NCBI GenBank assembly: GCA_902521465.1
Contig: CABYRL010000003.1
Location: forward strand, 62,001-126,000
DNA length: 64,000 nt
Direction: 5' to 3'
From: an uncultured Alphaproteobacteria bacterium
Lineage (GTDB): Bacteria; Pseudomonadota; Alphaproteobacteria; HIMB59
Part shown: positions 55,094-64,000 of the stretch, piece after piece
Position numbering within the stretch: position 1 is the stretch's first letter
Layout of the letters: each line of letters opens with the position of its first letter
The notes under the pieces: model-generated
Databases searched by the model: none
What the model saw: only the letters and a program-made list of their open reading frames with translations
Told to the model about the DNA's origin: nothing
Made by a program: the position numbers and the translations under genes

Positions 55094-55819
55094 ATGAATT
55101 TAAAAAAAAAAGTAGAAGAAATCTCTAATATTTCTCATTTTGATGAAATCTGCAGTATGCTTCCATTTGAAAAAAAAGATATTTATCTTATTGGAGGAGC
55201 TACTAGGTCTTTATTATCAGATAATTACGAAAACAAAGATATTGATGTAGTTATTCCAGAATTAGATGATCGAACGGTCGATAAAATTTTAGATAAATAT
55301 GATAGTGCAAAATATTATCAAGCTTATAAAAGTATATCATTTGAATTAGGTGATTTTGAGTTCCAGATAAATTCATTTAGAAAAGATGTAGCCCCATCTG
55401 GAAGACATTCAAAAATTGCTAATGCTTTGAGTATTAAAGAGGACTCTTTAAGAAGAGATTTTACATTTAATAGCATATACATAAATTTAATCGGGGAGGT
55501 GTTCGATTTTTATTCAGGTGTTGAGCATTTTAAAAATAATTACTTGAAGTTTATTTTTGACCCAATTGTACAAATTCAAAAAGATTATCTAAGAGCAATA
55601 AGATATATCAGGTTTCTATCATTATTTGAAAATACAAAAACCTTTCCAGCTGATTTGGAAGCTATAATGTTACTATCAAAAAACATTACAGATTTTGTAA
55701 AAGAAAAAAAAATATCACAAGAGCTAAATAAGATCTACAAGATGCCATTTCCAAAAAATACCATTTCTTTTTTAAAAGAGAATAATGAGCTGAGGCAATT
55801 TTTAGATTTTTTATCTTAA
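55094..55819 (+). CDS. Short tRNA nucleotidyltransferase/poly(A) polymerase-family protein
   Basis: 241 residues corresponding to the catalytic head and neck of class II CCA-adding enzymes: YLIGGATRSLLSD (GG motif), KDIDVVIP (metal Asp-x-Asp), QINSFRKDV, DSLRRDFTFNSIY and DYLRAIRYIRF. The usual bacterial enzyme has about 380-420 residues; here the body/tail is missing and the frame ends naturally at 55819, where trmL begins on the other strand. Both tRNA genes in the window encode CCA, so this enzyme may serve repair only. It overlaps nothing with uup (3-bp gap). Confidence 0.82.
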   Translation: MNLKKKVEEISNISHFDEICSMLPFEKKDIYLIGGATRSLLSDNYENKDIDVVIPELDDRTVDKILDKYDSAKYYQAYKSISFELGDFEFQINSFRKDVAPSGRHSKIANALSIKEDSLRRDFTFNSIYINLIGEVFDFYSGVEHFKNNYLKFIFDPIVQIQKDYLRAIRYIRFLSLFENTKTFPADLEAIMLLSKNITDFVKEKKISQELNKIYKMPFPKNTISFLKENNELRQFLDFLS

Positions 55820-56271
55820 AAATCAGCTTTAATAGATGAAACTACAATTGCAACAGAGGTAGCAAGATTTAATGATCTTGTTTTGCTGTTTATAGGTATT
55901 GTTATTTTGTTATTGACAGTATTATGAATTGTTTCTGGCACACCTGCTGTTTCTTTTCCAAATAAAATAATATCATCATCTTCAAACTTAAACTCGTAAA
56001 GGTTATTGTCGGTTTTAGTAGTAGCTAAGATTATTCTGTTGTTATTTTTTTTTGAATATAAATAAAAATTTTCCCAATTTTCGTGATTTACAATTTCACA
56101 ATGGTCTATGTAATCCATCACAGCGCCTTTAAATCTTTTATCTGTCATGGAGAATGGCAAAGGTTTGATTATGTGAAGGGGAAACTCTAAACATGCAGCG
56201 GTTCTGATAATCACACCAAGATTTTGAGGCATATCGGGCTGATAGAGACAAATTGCAAATTTATGCGTCAT
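55816..56271 (-). CDS. trmL: tRNA (cytidine/uridine34-2'-O)-methyltransferase
   Basis: Methylates the ribose of the wobble base in tRNA-Leu. The 151-residue SPOUT protein has LYQPDMPQNLGVIIRTAACL at the start, GAVMDYID, ILFGKETAGVPE and the knot motif RSLNLATSVAIV. Single-domain size is typical of TrmL. It is divergent from petA across 57 bp, an order also found in other alphaproteobacteria. Confidence 0.94.
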   Translation of the reverse strand: MTHKFAICLYQPDMPQNLGVIIRTAACLEFPLHIIKPLPFSMTDKRFKGAVMDYIDHCEIVNHENWENFYLYSKKNNNRIILATTKTDNNLYEFKFEDDDIILFGKETAGVPETIHNTVNNKITIPINSKTRSLNLATSVAIVVSSIKADF

Positions 56272-56328
56272 GATGACTACTACTTATGCTACATCTTACC
56301 AATAAAATCTACTTAGATTTAAACCCAA

Positions 56329-56853
56329 ATGTCAGATAGTAAAAAACCAAGAAGAGATTTTATTAAATTGTCAGCAATGACTCTAGGAGGGGTTGGTGCT
56401 GCTAGTTTACTTATTCCTTTTATATCAAGCATGAATCCAGGCAAAGATACTCTAGCCTTGGCATCAACTGAAATAGATTTATCTCCCTTGGAAGAGGGCC
56501 AGAGTTTGACAGTAATATGGAGAGGTAAACCTGTTTTTATAAAGCATCGAACAAAAAGTGAAATTGACAGTGCTAGAAACATTTCTTTAGAGGAACTACC
56601 AGATGCAGAGGAGGACTCTGCTAGAGTTCAAAAAGATAATTGGTTAGTTGTATTAGGAGTTTGTACTCATTTAGGTTGTGTACCTCTTGGACAAAAAGCT
56701 TCGGATACAAAAGGAGACTATGGCGGATGGTTTTGCCCTTGTCATGGTTCTCATTATGATACTTCTGGCAGGATAAGAAAAGGACCAGCTCCGACTAACT
56801 TACCTGTTCCCCCTTACGTTTTTTTAACTGATAACAGAATAAAGATAGGATAA
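56329..56853 (+). CDS. petA: Ubiquinol-cytochrome c reductase Rieske iron-sulfur subunit
   Basis: Transfers electrons from ubiquinol to cytochrome c1. 174 residues: twin-arginine signal anchor [21 protein letters not shown], then the Rieske domain with 2Fe-2S ligands CTHLGC and CPCHGSHYD (two Cys, two His, plus the disulfide pair). [11 protein letters not shown] is the usual strand before it. First gene of petABC. Confidence 0.97.
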   Translation: MSDSKKPRRDFIKLSAMTLGGVGAASLLIPFISSMNPGKDTLALASTEIDLSPLEEGQSLTVIWRGKPVFIKHRTKSEIDSARNISLEELPDAEEDSARVQKDNWLVVLGVCTHLGCVPLGQKASDTKGDYGGWFCPCHGSHYDTSGRIRKGPAPTNLPVPPYVFLTDNRIKIG

Positions 56854-56857
56854 TTTA

Positions 56858-58102
56858 ATGAGTTCAAATGAATTACAAGGTTATAAAAAAACATTAAATT
56901 CACCATACACTGGTATAAAAGGTTGGATTGACTCTAGACTTCCTCTGATAAGAATGATGGAAGCTGAATATTTAAAGTTTCCTGTCCCCAAATCACTCAA
57001 TTACTTTTGGTCATTTGGTGGTATAGCCATGTTTTGCCTTATAGGACTAATTTTAACTGGAATTTTTTTAGGGTTTCACTATAAACCCTCAGCCGATGAT
57101 GCCTTTGACTCTGTGGAAAGGATCATGAGAGACGTTAGTTTTGGTTGGTTAATTAGATATTTGCATGCCAACTTAGTTTCTTTTTTCTTTATAGCTACTT
57201 TTATACACATATTTAGAGCTTTATATTTTGGATCATACAAAGCACCTAGAGAGTTAGTCTACATTTTCGGTTTGACCATGTTCATGCTGATGATGGCAAC
57301 TGCATTTTTAGGATATACACTCCCATGGGGTCAGATGTCTTATTGGGGAGCAACAGTTATAACTAATCTTTTTTCAGCTATTCCTGTTGTAGGAGATGCT
57401 ATACTCACATTACTTCTTGGTGACTTCACCGTTGGTGATTCAGCTGTTAATCGTTTTTATGTTCTTCATTGGCTATTAGCTTTCGCAATTGTCGGTTTAG
57501 TTGTCTTTCACGTAATTACGTTGCACATGACTGGTTCAAATAATCCGACTGGCACAGAACCTCAAAGCTGGGATGAAACAGTGAGTTTTCATCCATACGT
57601 AACTATTAAAGATCTAAATGCTACAATATTTTTCTTTATCATTTTGGCATTTATTCTCTTTTATTATCCAAATATTTTAGGTCACTCCGATAATTACATT
57701 AAAGCTAACCCTATGGTAACTCCTGCACATATTGTGCCTGAGTGGTACTTTCTACCTTTCTATGCAATACTTAGAGCTATCCCAGATAAACTAGGTGGTG
57801 TGATAGCTATGTTTAGTTCCATTCTAGCATTAGGCTTATTACCATGGCTTGACACATCTAAAGTTAGATCATGTTTATTTAGACCTATCTGGAGATACTG
57901 CGTTCTCTTGTTTGCAGTAAACTTTTTGATTCTTATGTATGTTGGAGGTAAACCTGCTGAGGGTCTTTATGTACTTATATCAAGGATTGGGACTGCATAT
58001 TGGTTTTTATTTATATTTGTTTTAGCCCCACTTGTAGGATTTTTAGAAACACCACGACAACCTCTAACTATTACAAATTATTTGCAAAGTAAAAAAGCTT
58101 AA
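56858..58102 (+). CDS. petB: Cytochrome b of the bc1 complex
   Basis: Holds the two b haems and both quinone sites. 414 residues, eight predicted helices. RYLHANLVSFFF and HIFRALYF (His ligands in helices B), HWLLAFAIVGLVVFHVITLH (helix D pair), GYTLPWGQMSYWGATV (Qo site) and the PEWY motif VPEWYFLPFYAILRAIPDK are intact. It is the unsplit form. Starts four bases after petA and is followed by petC with a one-base gap. Confidence 0.97.
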   Translation: MSSNELQGYKKTLNSPYTGIKGWIDSRLPLIRMMEAEYLKFPVPKSLNYFWSFGGIAMFCLIGLILTGIFLGFHYKPSADDAFDSVERIMRDVSFGWLIRYLHANLVSFFFIATFIHIFRALYFGSYKAPRELVYIFGLTMFMLMMATAFLGYTLPWGQMSYWGATVITNLFSAIPVVGDAILTLLLGDFTVGDSAVNRFYVLHWLLAFAIVGLVVFHVITLHMTGSNNPTGTEPQSWDETVSFHPYVTIKDLNATIFFFIILAFILFYYPNILGHSDNYIKANPMVTPAHIVPEWYFLPFYAILRAIPDKLGGVIAMFSSILALGLLPWLDTSKVRSCLFRPIWRYCVLLFAVNFLILMYVGGKPAEGLYVLISRIGTAYWFLFIFVLAPLVGFLETPRQPLTITNYLQSKKA

Positions 58103-58103
58103 T

Positions 58104-58856
58104 ATGAGAAAAGCTCTACTGGCCATTTTTCTACTCTTTAGTTTTAATTTGTATGGCGCTGGAGCAAAAATTGATATTCCAAAATATGATTGGTCTTGGA
58201 AAGGATTTTTCGGAACGTACGATCGTGCCTCTGCTCAAAGAGGTTTAAAAGTTTATAGAGAAGTTTGCGCGGGATGCCATTCTATGAATTATCTGTCTTA
58301 TAGAAATTTAACGGACCTTGGTTTTAGTGAAGATCACATTAAAGCCATTGCAGCCGAACATTTAGTGTTAGATGGGCCAAATGACGAAGGAGAAATGTTT
58401 GAAAGAGACGGAATTCCTTCAGATCAGTTTGTAAATCCATATCTAAATGAAAAGGCTGCTAGAGCAGCGAATAACGGCGCTTACCCACCTGATTTGTCTT
58501 TAATAGTTAAAGCCAGACCTAAGGGTGCTGATTATATTAAAGCACTATTGCTTGGTTATGTTGATCCACCAGAAGATATGAAAGTTCCAAAAGGTCAACA
58601 CTACAATAAATATATGGCAGGTAATTTAATTGCCATGACATCCCCATTATCAGATGGTCTTGTTGATTACGATGATGGAACTGAAAGCACAATGGATCAA
58701 ATGACAACAGATGTTACAACTTTTTTAGCTTGGGCAGCTGAACCTAGTTTAGAGGACCGAAAGAGAATGGGTTTAAAAGTAATACTATTTTTATTGGTAT
58801 TGTTCGTCTTAGCTTATATTTCTAAACAACAAATTTGGAGAGATATTAAACATTAA
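58104..58856 (+). CDS. petC: Cytochrome c1 of the bc1 complex
   Basis: A membrane-anchored c-type cytochrome passing electrons to cytochrome c. 250 residues: signal peptide (about 1-19), haem c site CAGCHSMNYLSYRNL, Met ligand region MAGNLIAMTSPL, PPDLSLIVKARP, and a C-terminal anchor (LKVILFLLVLFVLAYIS). Its 3' end overlaps convergent ychF by 11 bp. A separate gene rather than a petBC fusion. Confidence 0.96.
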   Translation: MRKALLAIFLLFSFNLYGAGAKIDIPKYDWSWKGFFGTYDRASAQRGLKVYREVCAGCHSMNYLSYRNLTDLGFSEDHIKAIAAEHLVLDGPNDEGEMFERDGIPSDQFVNPYLNEKAARAANNGAYPPDLSLIVKARPKGADYIKALLLGYVDPPEDMKVPKGQHYNKYMAGNLIAMTSPLSDGLVDYDDGTESTMDQMTTDVTTFLAWAAEPSLEDRKRMGLKVILFLLVLFVLAYISKQQIWRDIKH

Positions 58857-59931
58857 ATAAGAAGTGGATAATATCGCCATCTTTTACTACATATTCTTTT
58901 CCCTCTAACCTTAACTTTCCCTTTTCCTTTGCACCACTTTCTCCTTTGAATTGAATATAATCTTCATATGAAATCGTTTCAGCTCTAATGAAACCTTTTT
59001 CCATATCACTATGAATTTCACCAGCGGCATTGGGTGCTAACGTACCTCTAATAATCGTCCATGCTCTTAGTTCTTTCTCACCAGCAGTAAAAAAATTTAT
59101 ATAATTTAGAAGCTCATAACCTTTTTTAATAACTCTTTTAAGACCTGTTTCTTTAAGGCCTATACTATCAAGAAACATTTTTTTTTCTTCATGATCGCTT
59201 ATTTGTGAAATTTCAGACTCGATTTTAGCACTTACAAGCAGTGTCTCTGAATTATTCAATTTAGAATATTCTTCAATAGACTTTGTGTATGTGTTTCCAT
59301 TTACAGATGAATTTTCATCAACATTGCAAACATATACAACAGGTTTAATAGATATAAGTTGAAAGATATGCAAAAATTCAATCTCATCTTTATTTAAGTT
59401 GTTCAAAATTCCTTTTTCTTTAGAAATAAGATCTATGGCTTTTTCAATTATCAATATCTTTTTTTTATCATCATCTGTTTTTTGAGTTTTTTTTAGTTTC
59501 TGATAATTTTTTTCCAAAATCTCTAGATCAGATAATGCTAATTCTGCATTAATAATTTTGATATCTTCGAGAGGATTAATTCTATTTTCAACGTGTTGTA
59601 TATCATCATCCTCAAAACATCTAACAATATGAAATAACGCATTTACTGAGCGTATATGAGATAAAAAAGCGTTCCCTAGACCTTCTCCTTTAGAGGCCCC
59701 TTTTACTAGACCTGCAATATCAACTATTTCAAAAGCTGCAGGAATTATTTTTTGTGGATTGCATATTTCAGCGAGTTTTTGAATTCTATCATCTGGCACT
59801 CTCACTAAAGAACTATTTGGGTCAATTGTTGCAAAAGGATAATTGGCTGCTAATGCTTGCTCATTTTCGCATAAAGCATTAAATAAAGTCGACTTGCCAA
59901 CATTTGGTAGGCCTATAATTCCACACTTCAT
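58846..59931 (-). CDS. ychF: Ribosome-associated GTPase/ATPase YchF
   Basis: An Obg-family P-loop NTPase (OLA1 homologue). 361 residues: [14 protein letters not shown], switch [20 protein letters not shown], an NVDE nucleotide-specificity motif in place of NKxD, and the C-terminal TGS domain ending in [18 protein letters not shown]. The family hydrolyses ATP and modulates translation or stress responses. It follows pth with no gap, a common pairing (rplY-pth-ychF). Confidence 0.97.
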   Translation of the reverse strand: MKCGIIGLPNVGKSTLFNALCENEQALAANYPFATIDPNSSLVRVPDDRIQKLAEICNPQKIIPAAFEIVDIAGLVKGASKGEGLGNAFLSHIRSVNALFHIVRCFEDDDIQHVENRINPLEDIKIINAELALSDLEILEKNYQKLKKTQKTDDDKKKILIIEKAIDLISKEKGILNNLNKDEIEFLHIFQLISIKPVVYVCNVDENSSVNGNTYTKSIEEYSKLNNSETLLVSAKIESEISQISDHEEKKMFLDSIGLKETGLKRVIKKGYELLNYINFFTAGEKELRAWTIIRGTLAPNAAGEIHSDMEKGFIRAETISYEDYIQFKGESGAKEKGKLRLEGKEYVVKDGDIIHFLFNV

Positions 59932-60480
59932 TTAGATGCCTAGATTAGATAAATGTTTTGATACAAATATCTGTGATAGGTTTAAGAATATAACTTCAAA
60001 TAATAAAACGAGCTGTTTCTTCTCTTCTGTATTAAAGTTACCCAGTACATGTTTTGTCACCTTATCTTTAACACCAGGATGACCAATTCCAATTCTGAGC
60101 TTCCAATAGTTATCTCCAATTTTACTACTGATACTTCTTAGCCCATTATGACCAGCGTTTCCGCCAGCATATTTAATTTTTATTTCCCCTAAATCCAAGT
60201 CTAATTCGTCATATAAAACAAATATCTCATCTGATTTATTGAGTTTATTTGTTTTGAGGCTCAGTATACCGTCTCCGGATTCATTCATGTAACTTTCAGA
60301 TAAAGCGATTTGACATTTTTGCCCATCAAGAAGAAAAGAATTAGACAGTTTAAAGTTCTTAAACTTTTTTAGTTTGAGTTCTAATTTATCGACTAGAAAT
60401 TCTCCAAGTAAAAGTCCAGCGTTATGCCTATTATTTTTATGTTTAATTGTTGGATTGCCTAAGCAATATAAAGTAAGCAT
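59932..60480 (-). CDS. pth: Peptidyl-tRNA hydrolase
   Basis: Releases peptides from prematurely dropped peptidyl-tRNA. 182 residues; LYCLGNPTIKHKNNRHNAG contains the catalytic His of NNRHNAG, with YDELDLDLGEIKIKYAGGNAGHNGLRSI (Asp and second motif) and RIGIGHPG further along. The first motif GNPGxxY is altered to GNPTIKHKNN. Middle gene of rplY-pth-ychF. Confidence 0.95.
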   Translation of the reverse strand: MLTLYCLGNPTIKHKNNRHNAGLLLGEFLVDKLELKLKKFKNFKLSNSFLLDGQKCQIALSESYMNESGDGILSLKTNKLNKSDEIFVLYDELDLDLGEIKIKYAGGNAGHNGLRSISSKIGDNYWKLRIGIGHPGVKDKVTKHVLGNFNTEEKKQLVLLFEVIFLNLSQIFVSKHLSNLGI

Positions 60481-60494
60481 ATAGATAGACTATA

Positions 60495-61148
60495 TTATTC
60501 GGCTGCTTTTTCTTCTTCTTTCTTTTCTTCGGTTTTTTCTGTTGTTTCTTCAGTTGTCTCTTCGGTTTCTTCTGGCTCTGGTTCTTTTTCGACCTTTGGA
60601 GCCTGAACGGTAGCTAACATAAAATCTCTACCTTGAATAGTGGTCTTCATTCCCTCACTTAAAGTCACAGAACTTAATCTTATATCATCACCAATTTCCT
60701 TACCCTCGAGAGAGATAACAAATTTTTCTGGTATATTATTAGCAAGACAAGACAACTCGATTTCTCTTCTAACAACGTTTAAGATACCACCTTGTTTTAA
60801 TCCAGGAGATGACTCTTGGTTGGTAAATTCAACAGGGACTGATATTACTATTCTTGTTTTTTCATCCACTCTTTGAAAATCTACATGAATAGGGTTATGT
60901 TTAACTTTATGTCTTTGAACACTTTTGACAATTACTGCTTCTTTTTTATCACCAAATTCGACTTCAAATATTTTTGAGTAGAAGCCACCCTCATCAAATC
61001 TTTTTTTAAGCTGAATAGTGTCGACTGCTACCATTACAGGGTCAGTGTTACCACCATAAATAATAGAGGGTATTAAACCTTCTTTTAGATATGGGTTGGT
61101 ATTTCCTTTTTTTCGCTCTTTAGCTGGGATATTTCCACTGATTTTCAT
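60495..61148 (-). CDS. rplY: Ribosomal protein bL25, long (CTC) form
   Basis: Binds 5S rRNA in the large subunit. 217 residues: N-terminal L25 beta-barrel (GNIPAKERKKGNTNPYLKEG, IPSIIYGG), then the TL5/CTC domain (VDFQRVDEKTRIVISVPVEF), and a 35-residue tail of Glu, Thr and Lys (from about residue 182) that is strongly acidic. Long L25 with such tails is common in alphaproteobacteria. Lies between prs (29-bp gap) and pth (14-bp gap). Confidence 0.96.
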   Translation of the reverse strand: MKISGNIPAKERKKGNTNPYLKEGLIPSIIYGGNTDPVMVAVDTIQLKKRFDEGGFYSKIFEVEFGDKKEAVIVKSVQRHKVKHNPIHVDFQRVDEKTRIVISVPVEFTNQESSPGLKQGGILNVVRREIELSCLANNIPEKFVISLEGKEIGDDIRLSSVTLSEGMKTTIQGRDFMLATVQAPKVEKEPEPEETEETTEETTEKTEEKKEEEKAAE

Positions 61149-61177
61149 AGGCTGAGTTTATACAACAAAATCCTAGA

Positions 61178-62104
61178 TTAATCAAACAGAGAAGATATAG
61201 AAGTTTCGTTATTAATACGCTTAATAGCCTCACCAAAAAGTGGAGCTACAGATAAATACCTCATTAATGAGGGTACTTCAAAAGTGGGTTTAATTGTATT
61301 CGTACAAACCATTTCCTCTAAAACTGAATTATTAATGTTGTCTAAAGCCTTTCCAGAGTAAACTCCATGAGAACAATATCCATAAACCTCTGTGGCACCG
61401 TTCTCTTTAAGAGCTTTAGCCGCATTGCAAATTGTTCCTCCTGAGTCAACCAAATCGTCAACAATTATACATTTTTTTCCATCAACCGAGCCTATGACAT
61501 TCATAGCATTAGACACACCTGGAGCGTCTCTACGCTTATCAATTATAGCTAAATCAGCGTCGAGTTTTTTTGCAAATGCTCTAGCTCTTAAAACACCTCC
61601 GACGTCTGGAGAGACAAATACAAGATTTTCATTCCTTTTATTTGATTTAATGTCACTCATGAACATATTAGTTGCATAAAGGTTGTCTAAGGGGATATCA
61701 AAAAAACCTTGAATTTGACCTGCGTGTAGATCCATTGTTAAAACTCTATTTGCACCAGCTGTGGTAATTAGATTGGCTACTAATTTTGCTGATATAGGAG
61801 TTCTTGGTCCAGTTTTTCTATCTTGTCTTGCATAACCAAAATATGGCAAAACAGCAGTGATTCTTTTTGCAGACCCACGTTTTAGAGCATCAATTGCTAC
61901 CAATAATTCCATTAAATTGTCATTGGCAGGGAAAGAAGTTGATTGAACTAAAAAAACATCTTCTCCTCGAACGTTTTCACCAATTTCAACAAATATCTCT
62001 TTATCAGAAAACCTTGTCATAGTTGTTTCAGATAATTGAATTTTTAGATATTCTGAAATCTCTTTAGATAACTCAATGTTACTATTTCCAGAAATAATTT
62101 TCAT
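61178..62104 (-). CDS. prs: Ribose-phosphate pyrophosphokinase
   Basis: Makes PRPP from ribose-5-phosphate and ATP, feeding purine, pyrimidine, His and Trp synthesis. 308 residues, class [45 protein letters not shown], the catalytic KRRDAP loop and the PRPP-binding [13 protein letters not shown] are all intact. Transcribed with rplY-pth-ychF; the 42 bp upstream separates it from pgeF. Confidence 0.98.
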   Translation of the reverse strand: MKIISGNSNIELSKEISEYLKIQLSETTMTRFSDKEIFVEIGENVRGEDVFLVQSTSFPANDNLMELLVAIDALKRGSAKRITAVLPYFGYARQDRKTGPRTPISAKLVANLITTAGANRVLTMDLHAGQIQGFFDIPLDNLYATNMFMSDIKSNKRNENLVFVSPDVGGVLRARAFAKKLDADLAIIDKRRDAPGVSNAMNVIGSVDGKKCIIVDDLVDSGGTICNAAKALKENGATEVYGYCSHGVYSGKALDNINNSVLEEMVCTNTIKPTFEVPSLMRYLSVAPLFGEAIKRINNETSISSLFD

Positions 62105-62146
62105 TAGTTAGCTTGGTTATATAGTAAAATGTATATCCATACAAAG

Positions 62147-62860
62147 TTAAATTATAGATACCAAGCTTAAATTTCTCCCATAATCTCTGTATTTGAGATG
62201 AATACTTCTTCGATAACTAAAATATTTTAAGTTTTTAAAAGTATCTATTTTGGAGTCTACAATTTCAGAAATACCAAAAGCATTCAATTTACGTTTAGCA
62301 AGTTTAGGAAGGTCAAAATAATATTTATCATCTTTTTTAGTCCATAAACCTTTATCTTTAAATTTCATATCATTTATGAATTCTCGAGATACCTCGTAAG
62401 AGTTCTTTCTTATACAAGGTCCTATAAAAGCCCTAATATTTGACTTTATGGAGCCAATTTGAAGCATTTTATTTATGGTATTTTCGATGATATCTCTTTT
62501 TAAACCTCTCCATCCTGCATGGCAAATTCCTATGACTTTATTTTGGTAATCAATAAATATTATTGGTAAACAATCAGCTGTCGTAATACCGAGAATAAAT
62601 TTATCATCTCGTGTCACAACACCATCACAATTGTAAACAGATTTATTTTTTCTGACTATAAGACATTTGCTTGAATGTGATTGGTTAGGAATAATTAATA
62701 CTTTTTTTTCTTTAGATATGAGATTTTTAGCAATTTCAATATTTTCTTTTACATTATTTTTATTATCTCTAGACTTTAATCCGCAATTAAGAGAATTATA
62801 AATTCCCTTTGATTTTCCATTTTTATTATTAAAAAACTTAAATTTTACTGATTGTTCCAT
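62147..62860 (-). CDS. pgeF: Laccase-domain purine nucleoside/peptidoglycan editing factor (PgeF/YfiH)
   Basis: 237 residues of the multicopper-oxidase-like YfiH family, now known to include purine nucleoside phosphorylase/adenosine deaminase activity and, in E. coli, a peptidoglycan-precursor proofreading role. The zinc-site residues are in NQSHSSKC (His), TTADCLPI (Cys) and CHAGWRGL (His). It overlaps midA by 23 bp; lgt-midA-pgeF is a conserved alphaproteobacterial set. Confidence 0.92.
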   Translation of the reverse strand: MEQSVKFKFFNNKNGKSKGIYNSLNCGLKSRDNKNNVKENIEIAKNLISKEKKVLIIPNQSHSSKCLIVRKNKSVYNCDGVVTRDDKFILGITTADCLPIIFIDYQNKVIGICHAGWRGLKRDIIENTINKMLQIGSIKSNIRAFIGPCIRKNSYEVSREFINDMKFKDKGLWTKKDDKYYFDLPKLAKRKLNAFGISEIVDSKIDTFKNLKYFSYRRSIHLKYRDYGRNLSLVSII

Positions 62861-63869
62861 CTTTTTTAAAAGAGAGATTCAAAAATACCTGACCCATATC
62901 ATTAAATTTTTCTCCACTAATTAACTCAATAATTTCTCTAATATTCTTGTTACTTGATTTTAGGTATTCGTTTGGGAGATTATTACAAATTAAATCTTTT
63001 TGGTTTATAATTTGTGGATTTTTACTAATAAAAAAATCCTTTAATAACTCGAAATTAACCCCGAAAGAATAATCTACATTTTCAAATTCATCAAATAAGT
63101 CTAATTTTTTATGGCTCGATAATAATCTAAGAGTACTTTTTAATGGTAATTTCGTGTAGCCATAATCAGTTGTAGTAAAAAAATAATTTTTGCAATTTAA
63201 GTTTTGAATATCACTTAGTATATTCAAAATTAAATTTGAATGCTCAAGTATATCATTATTTTTAAATTTGTATTTTGAATAGCGATCTATTAATTCTCCA
63301 GACATCGCAACACTATCTTGAATTAAAAAATATCTATTATTTTCTCTTGATATTTTTATTTCATTAAAATTACCATTATTAAATATAAATTGCTTAGACC
63401 CAATGGCGTCAAAAAATTCGTTAGAGTAAATAAAAACAGTATCGTAGTTATCTATTTCATAATCATAGATATTTTCTATAAAATTAAATTCTACATCTGA
63501 TCTTTCAAAAATTTTTCCTTTAAAATAATCACTTCTTTCTAATAAAGTAATGTTATTAACATTGATATTCTTTGATTTAAGATAATGATAAATATCTAAT
63601 GTAAGTATCCCATTACCAGGACCTAACTCCAATAAATTTACATTTTTAACCTTTGGAAATTCTTTTAAAAACTGATTAGTAAGGGCCATGCTAAATAAAG
63701 AGGATATTTCAGGAGATGTCATAAACTGACCATCTTTGCCAATTTTTTCAATATTTGGTTTATTATAGAAACCTGAGTCTTTATCAAAATTAGAGATTTC
63801 TACAAAATCTTGAATATTAATTGAACCAACTGATTTGATGATGGTATCTATTTTTGTTTGTATTGACAT
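62838..63869 (-). CDS. SAM-dependent methyltransferase, MidA/NDUFAF7 family
   Basis: 343 residues: GQFMTSPEISSLFSMAL, LLELGPGNGILTLDI (SAM site) and YSNEFFDAIGSKQFIF, in the order typical of the family of NDUFAF7, which methylates an arginine of the mitochondrial complex I subunit NDUFS2. A complex I role in this bacterium is inference. It overlaps lgt by 22 bp upstream and pgeF by 23 bp downstream. Confidence 0.9.
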   Translation of the reverse strand: MSIQTKIDTIIKSVGSINIQDFVEISNFDKDSGFYNKPNIEKIGKDGQFMTSPEISSLFSMALTNQFLKEFPKVKNVNLLELGPGNGILTLDIYHYLKSKNINVNNITLLERSDYFKGKIFERSDVEFNFIENIYDYEIDNYDTVFIYSNEFFDAIGSKQFIFNNGNFNEIKISRENNRYFLIQDSVAMSGELIDRYSKYKFKNNDILEHSNLILNILSDIQNLNCKNYFFTTTDYGYTKLPLKSTLRLLSSHKKLDLFDEFENVDYSFGVNFELLKDFFISKNPQIINQKDLICNNLPNEYLKSSNKNIREIIELISGEKFNDMGQVFLNLSFKKDGTISKI

Positions 63870-64000
63870 AAATATAGAAAATAAAAACCAAGTATTACAA
63901 TTGGAATTGATAATATTTGACCCTGAGATAATAAATTAAACTTTAAGCCTACTTGAATGTCAGGCATTCTAAAATTTTCAATTATAATTCTAGATAATCC
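63848..64000 (-). CDS. lgt: Prolipoprotein diacylglyceryl transferase, C-terminal end (cut by window end)
   Basis: Only the last 50 codons are visible. RIIIENFRMPDIQVG followed by SQGQILSIPIVILGFYFLY matches the C-terminal region of Lgt (R-x3-E-x2-R-x-PD ... GQ-x-LS-x-P), which adds the diacylglyceryl group to lipoprotein precursors before LspA acts. The stop TAG at 63848-63850 lies inside the start of midA. The lgt-midA-pgeF order supports the call. Confidence 0.85.
   Translation of the reverse strand, partial: GLSRIIIENFRMPDIQVGLKFNLLSQGQILSIPIVILGFYFLYLCQYKQK

Overview
This window is a gene-dense, AT-rich (roughly 30% G+C by eye) stretch of a bacterial chromosome core. The gene content and order point to a free-living, streamlined alphaproteobacterium. 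The markers are aa3-type coxB-coxA-ctaB-ctaG-coxC-surf1, petABC for a bc1 complex, split b/b' ATP synthase subunits, Coq7/UbiA ubiquinone synthesis, the cell-cycle DNA methyltransferase CcrM, an MPP-like M16 peptidase and the lgt-midA-pgeF group. The base composition and near absence of spacers fit SAR11-like or HIMB59/AEGEAN-169-like marine lineages; that placement is inference. I see no mobile element, CRISPR array, rRNA or restriction cassette, and no gap above 300 bases without a gene.

Layout. 1-2.7 kb (minus): lysA (cut by the window edge), a tiny LptM-like lipoprotein, argH and a HIG1-type membrane protein. 2.7-5.5 kb: an esterase and an HNH nuclease facing coq7-dsbB-yqaA. 5.5-9.3 kb: a metal locus with an ArsP_2-type ('putative manganese') transporter, divergent mntR with a 16-bp palindrome at the transporter promoter, an iron-type ABC permease without partners, and a LysE exporter. 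9.4-15.9 kb (plus): tRNA-Leu, flavin reductase, ribF, ileS, lspA, a DUF3035-like lipoprotein, pgi and a small membrane protein. 15.9-20.9 kb: rsmD, rluB, a C26 amidotransferase, tadA, purD and xseA. 20.9-27.1 kb (minus): ubiA-msbA-DUF374-waaA-lpxK-lpxL, an overlapping lipid A operon. 27.1-37.5 kb (plus): rsmE, the cytochrome oxidase operon, an M32 carboxypeptidase, thrC and the M16 peptidase. 37.4-38.8 kb (minus): rnhA-thrB. 39.3-45.2 kb (minus): dciA-dsbA-smc running directly into atpI-atpB-atpE-atpF'-atpF. 45.2-50.8 kb: mutY, ccrM, rnhB, moaB, slt and a degenerate uracil-DNA-glycosylase-like gene. 50.8-55.8 kb (plus): TPR protein, ispE, tRNA-Gln, uup and a short tRNA nucleotidyltransferase. 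55.8-58.9 kb: trmL and petABC. 58.8-64 kb (minus): lgt (cut), midA, pgeF, prs, rplY, pth, ychF.

The genes together cover aerobic respiration (bc1, aa3 oxidase and its assembly factors, F0 of ATP synthase), envelope building (Kdo2-lipid A, lipoprotein processing, disulfide formation), translation and tRNA/rRNA modification, and amino acid synthesis (Lys, Arg, Thr).

The window shows no obvious new multi-gene system. The points most worth a second look are architectural: every one of the ten convergent gene junctions overlaps or abuts, four of them sharing a TTAA that holds both stop codons; two divergent pairs share a CATG holding both start codons; the MntR/transporter control region has a clear promoter-operator layout; and several core proteins are shortened or degenerate (SMC, CCA nucleotidyltransferase, UDG-like protein, PGI).
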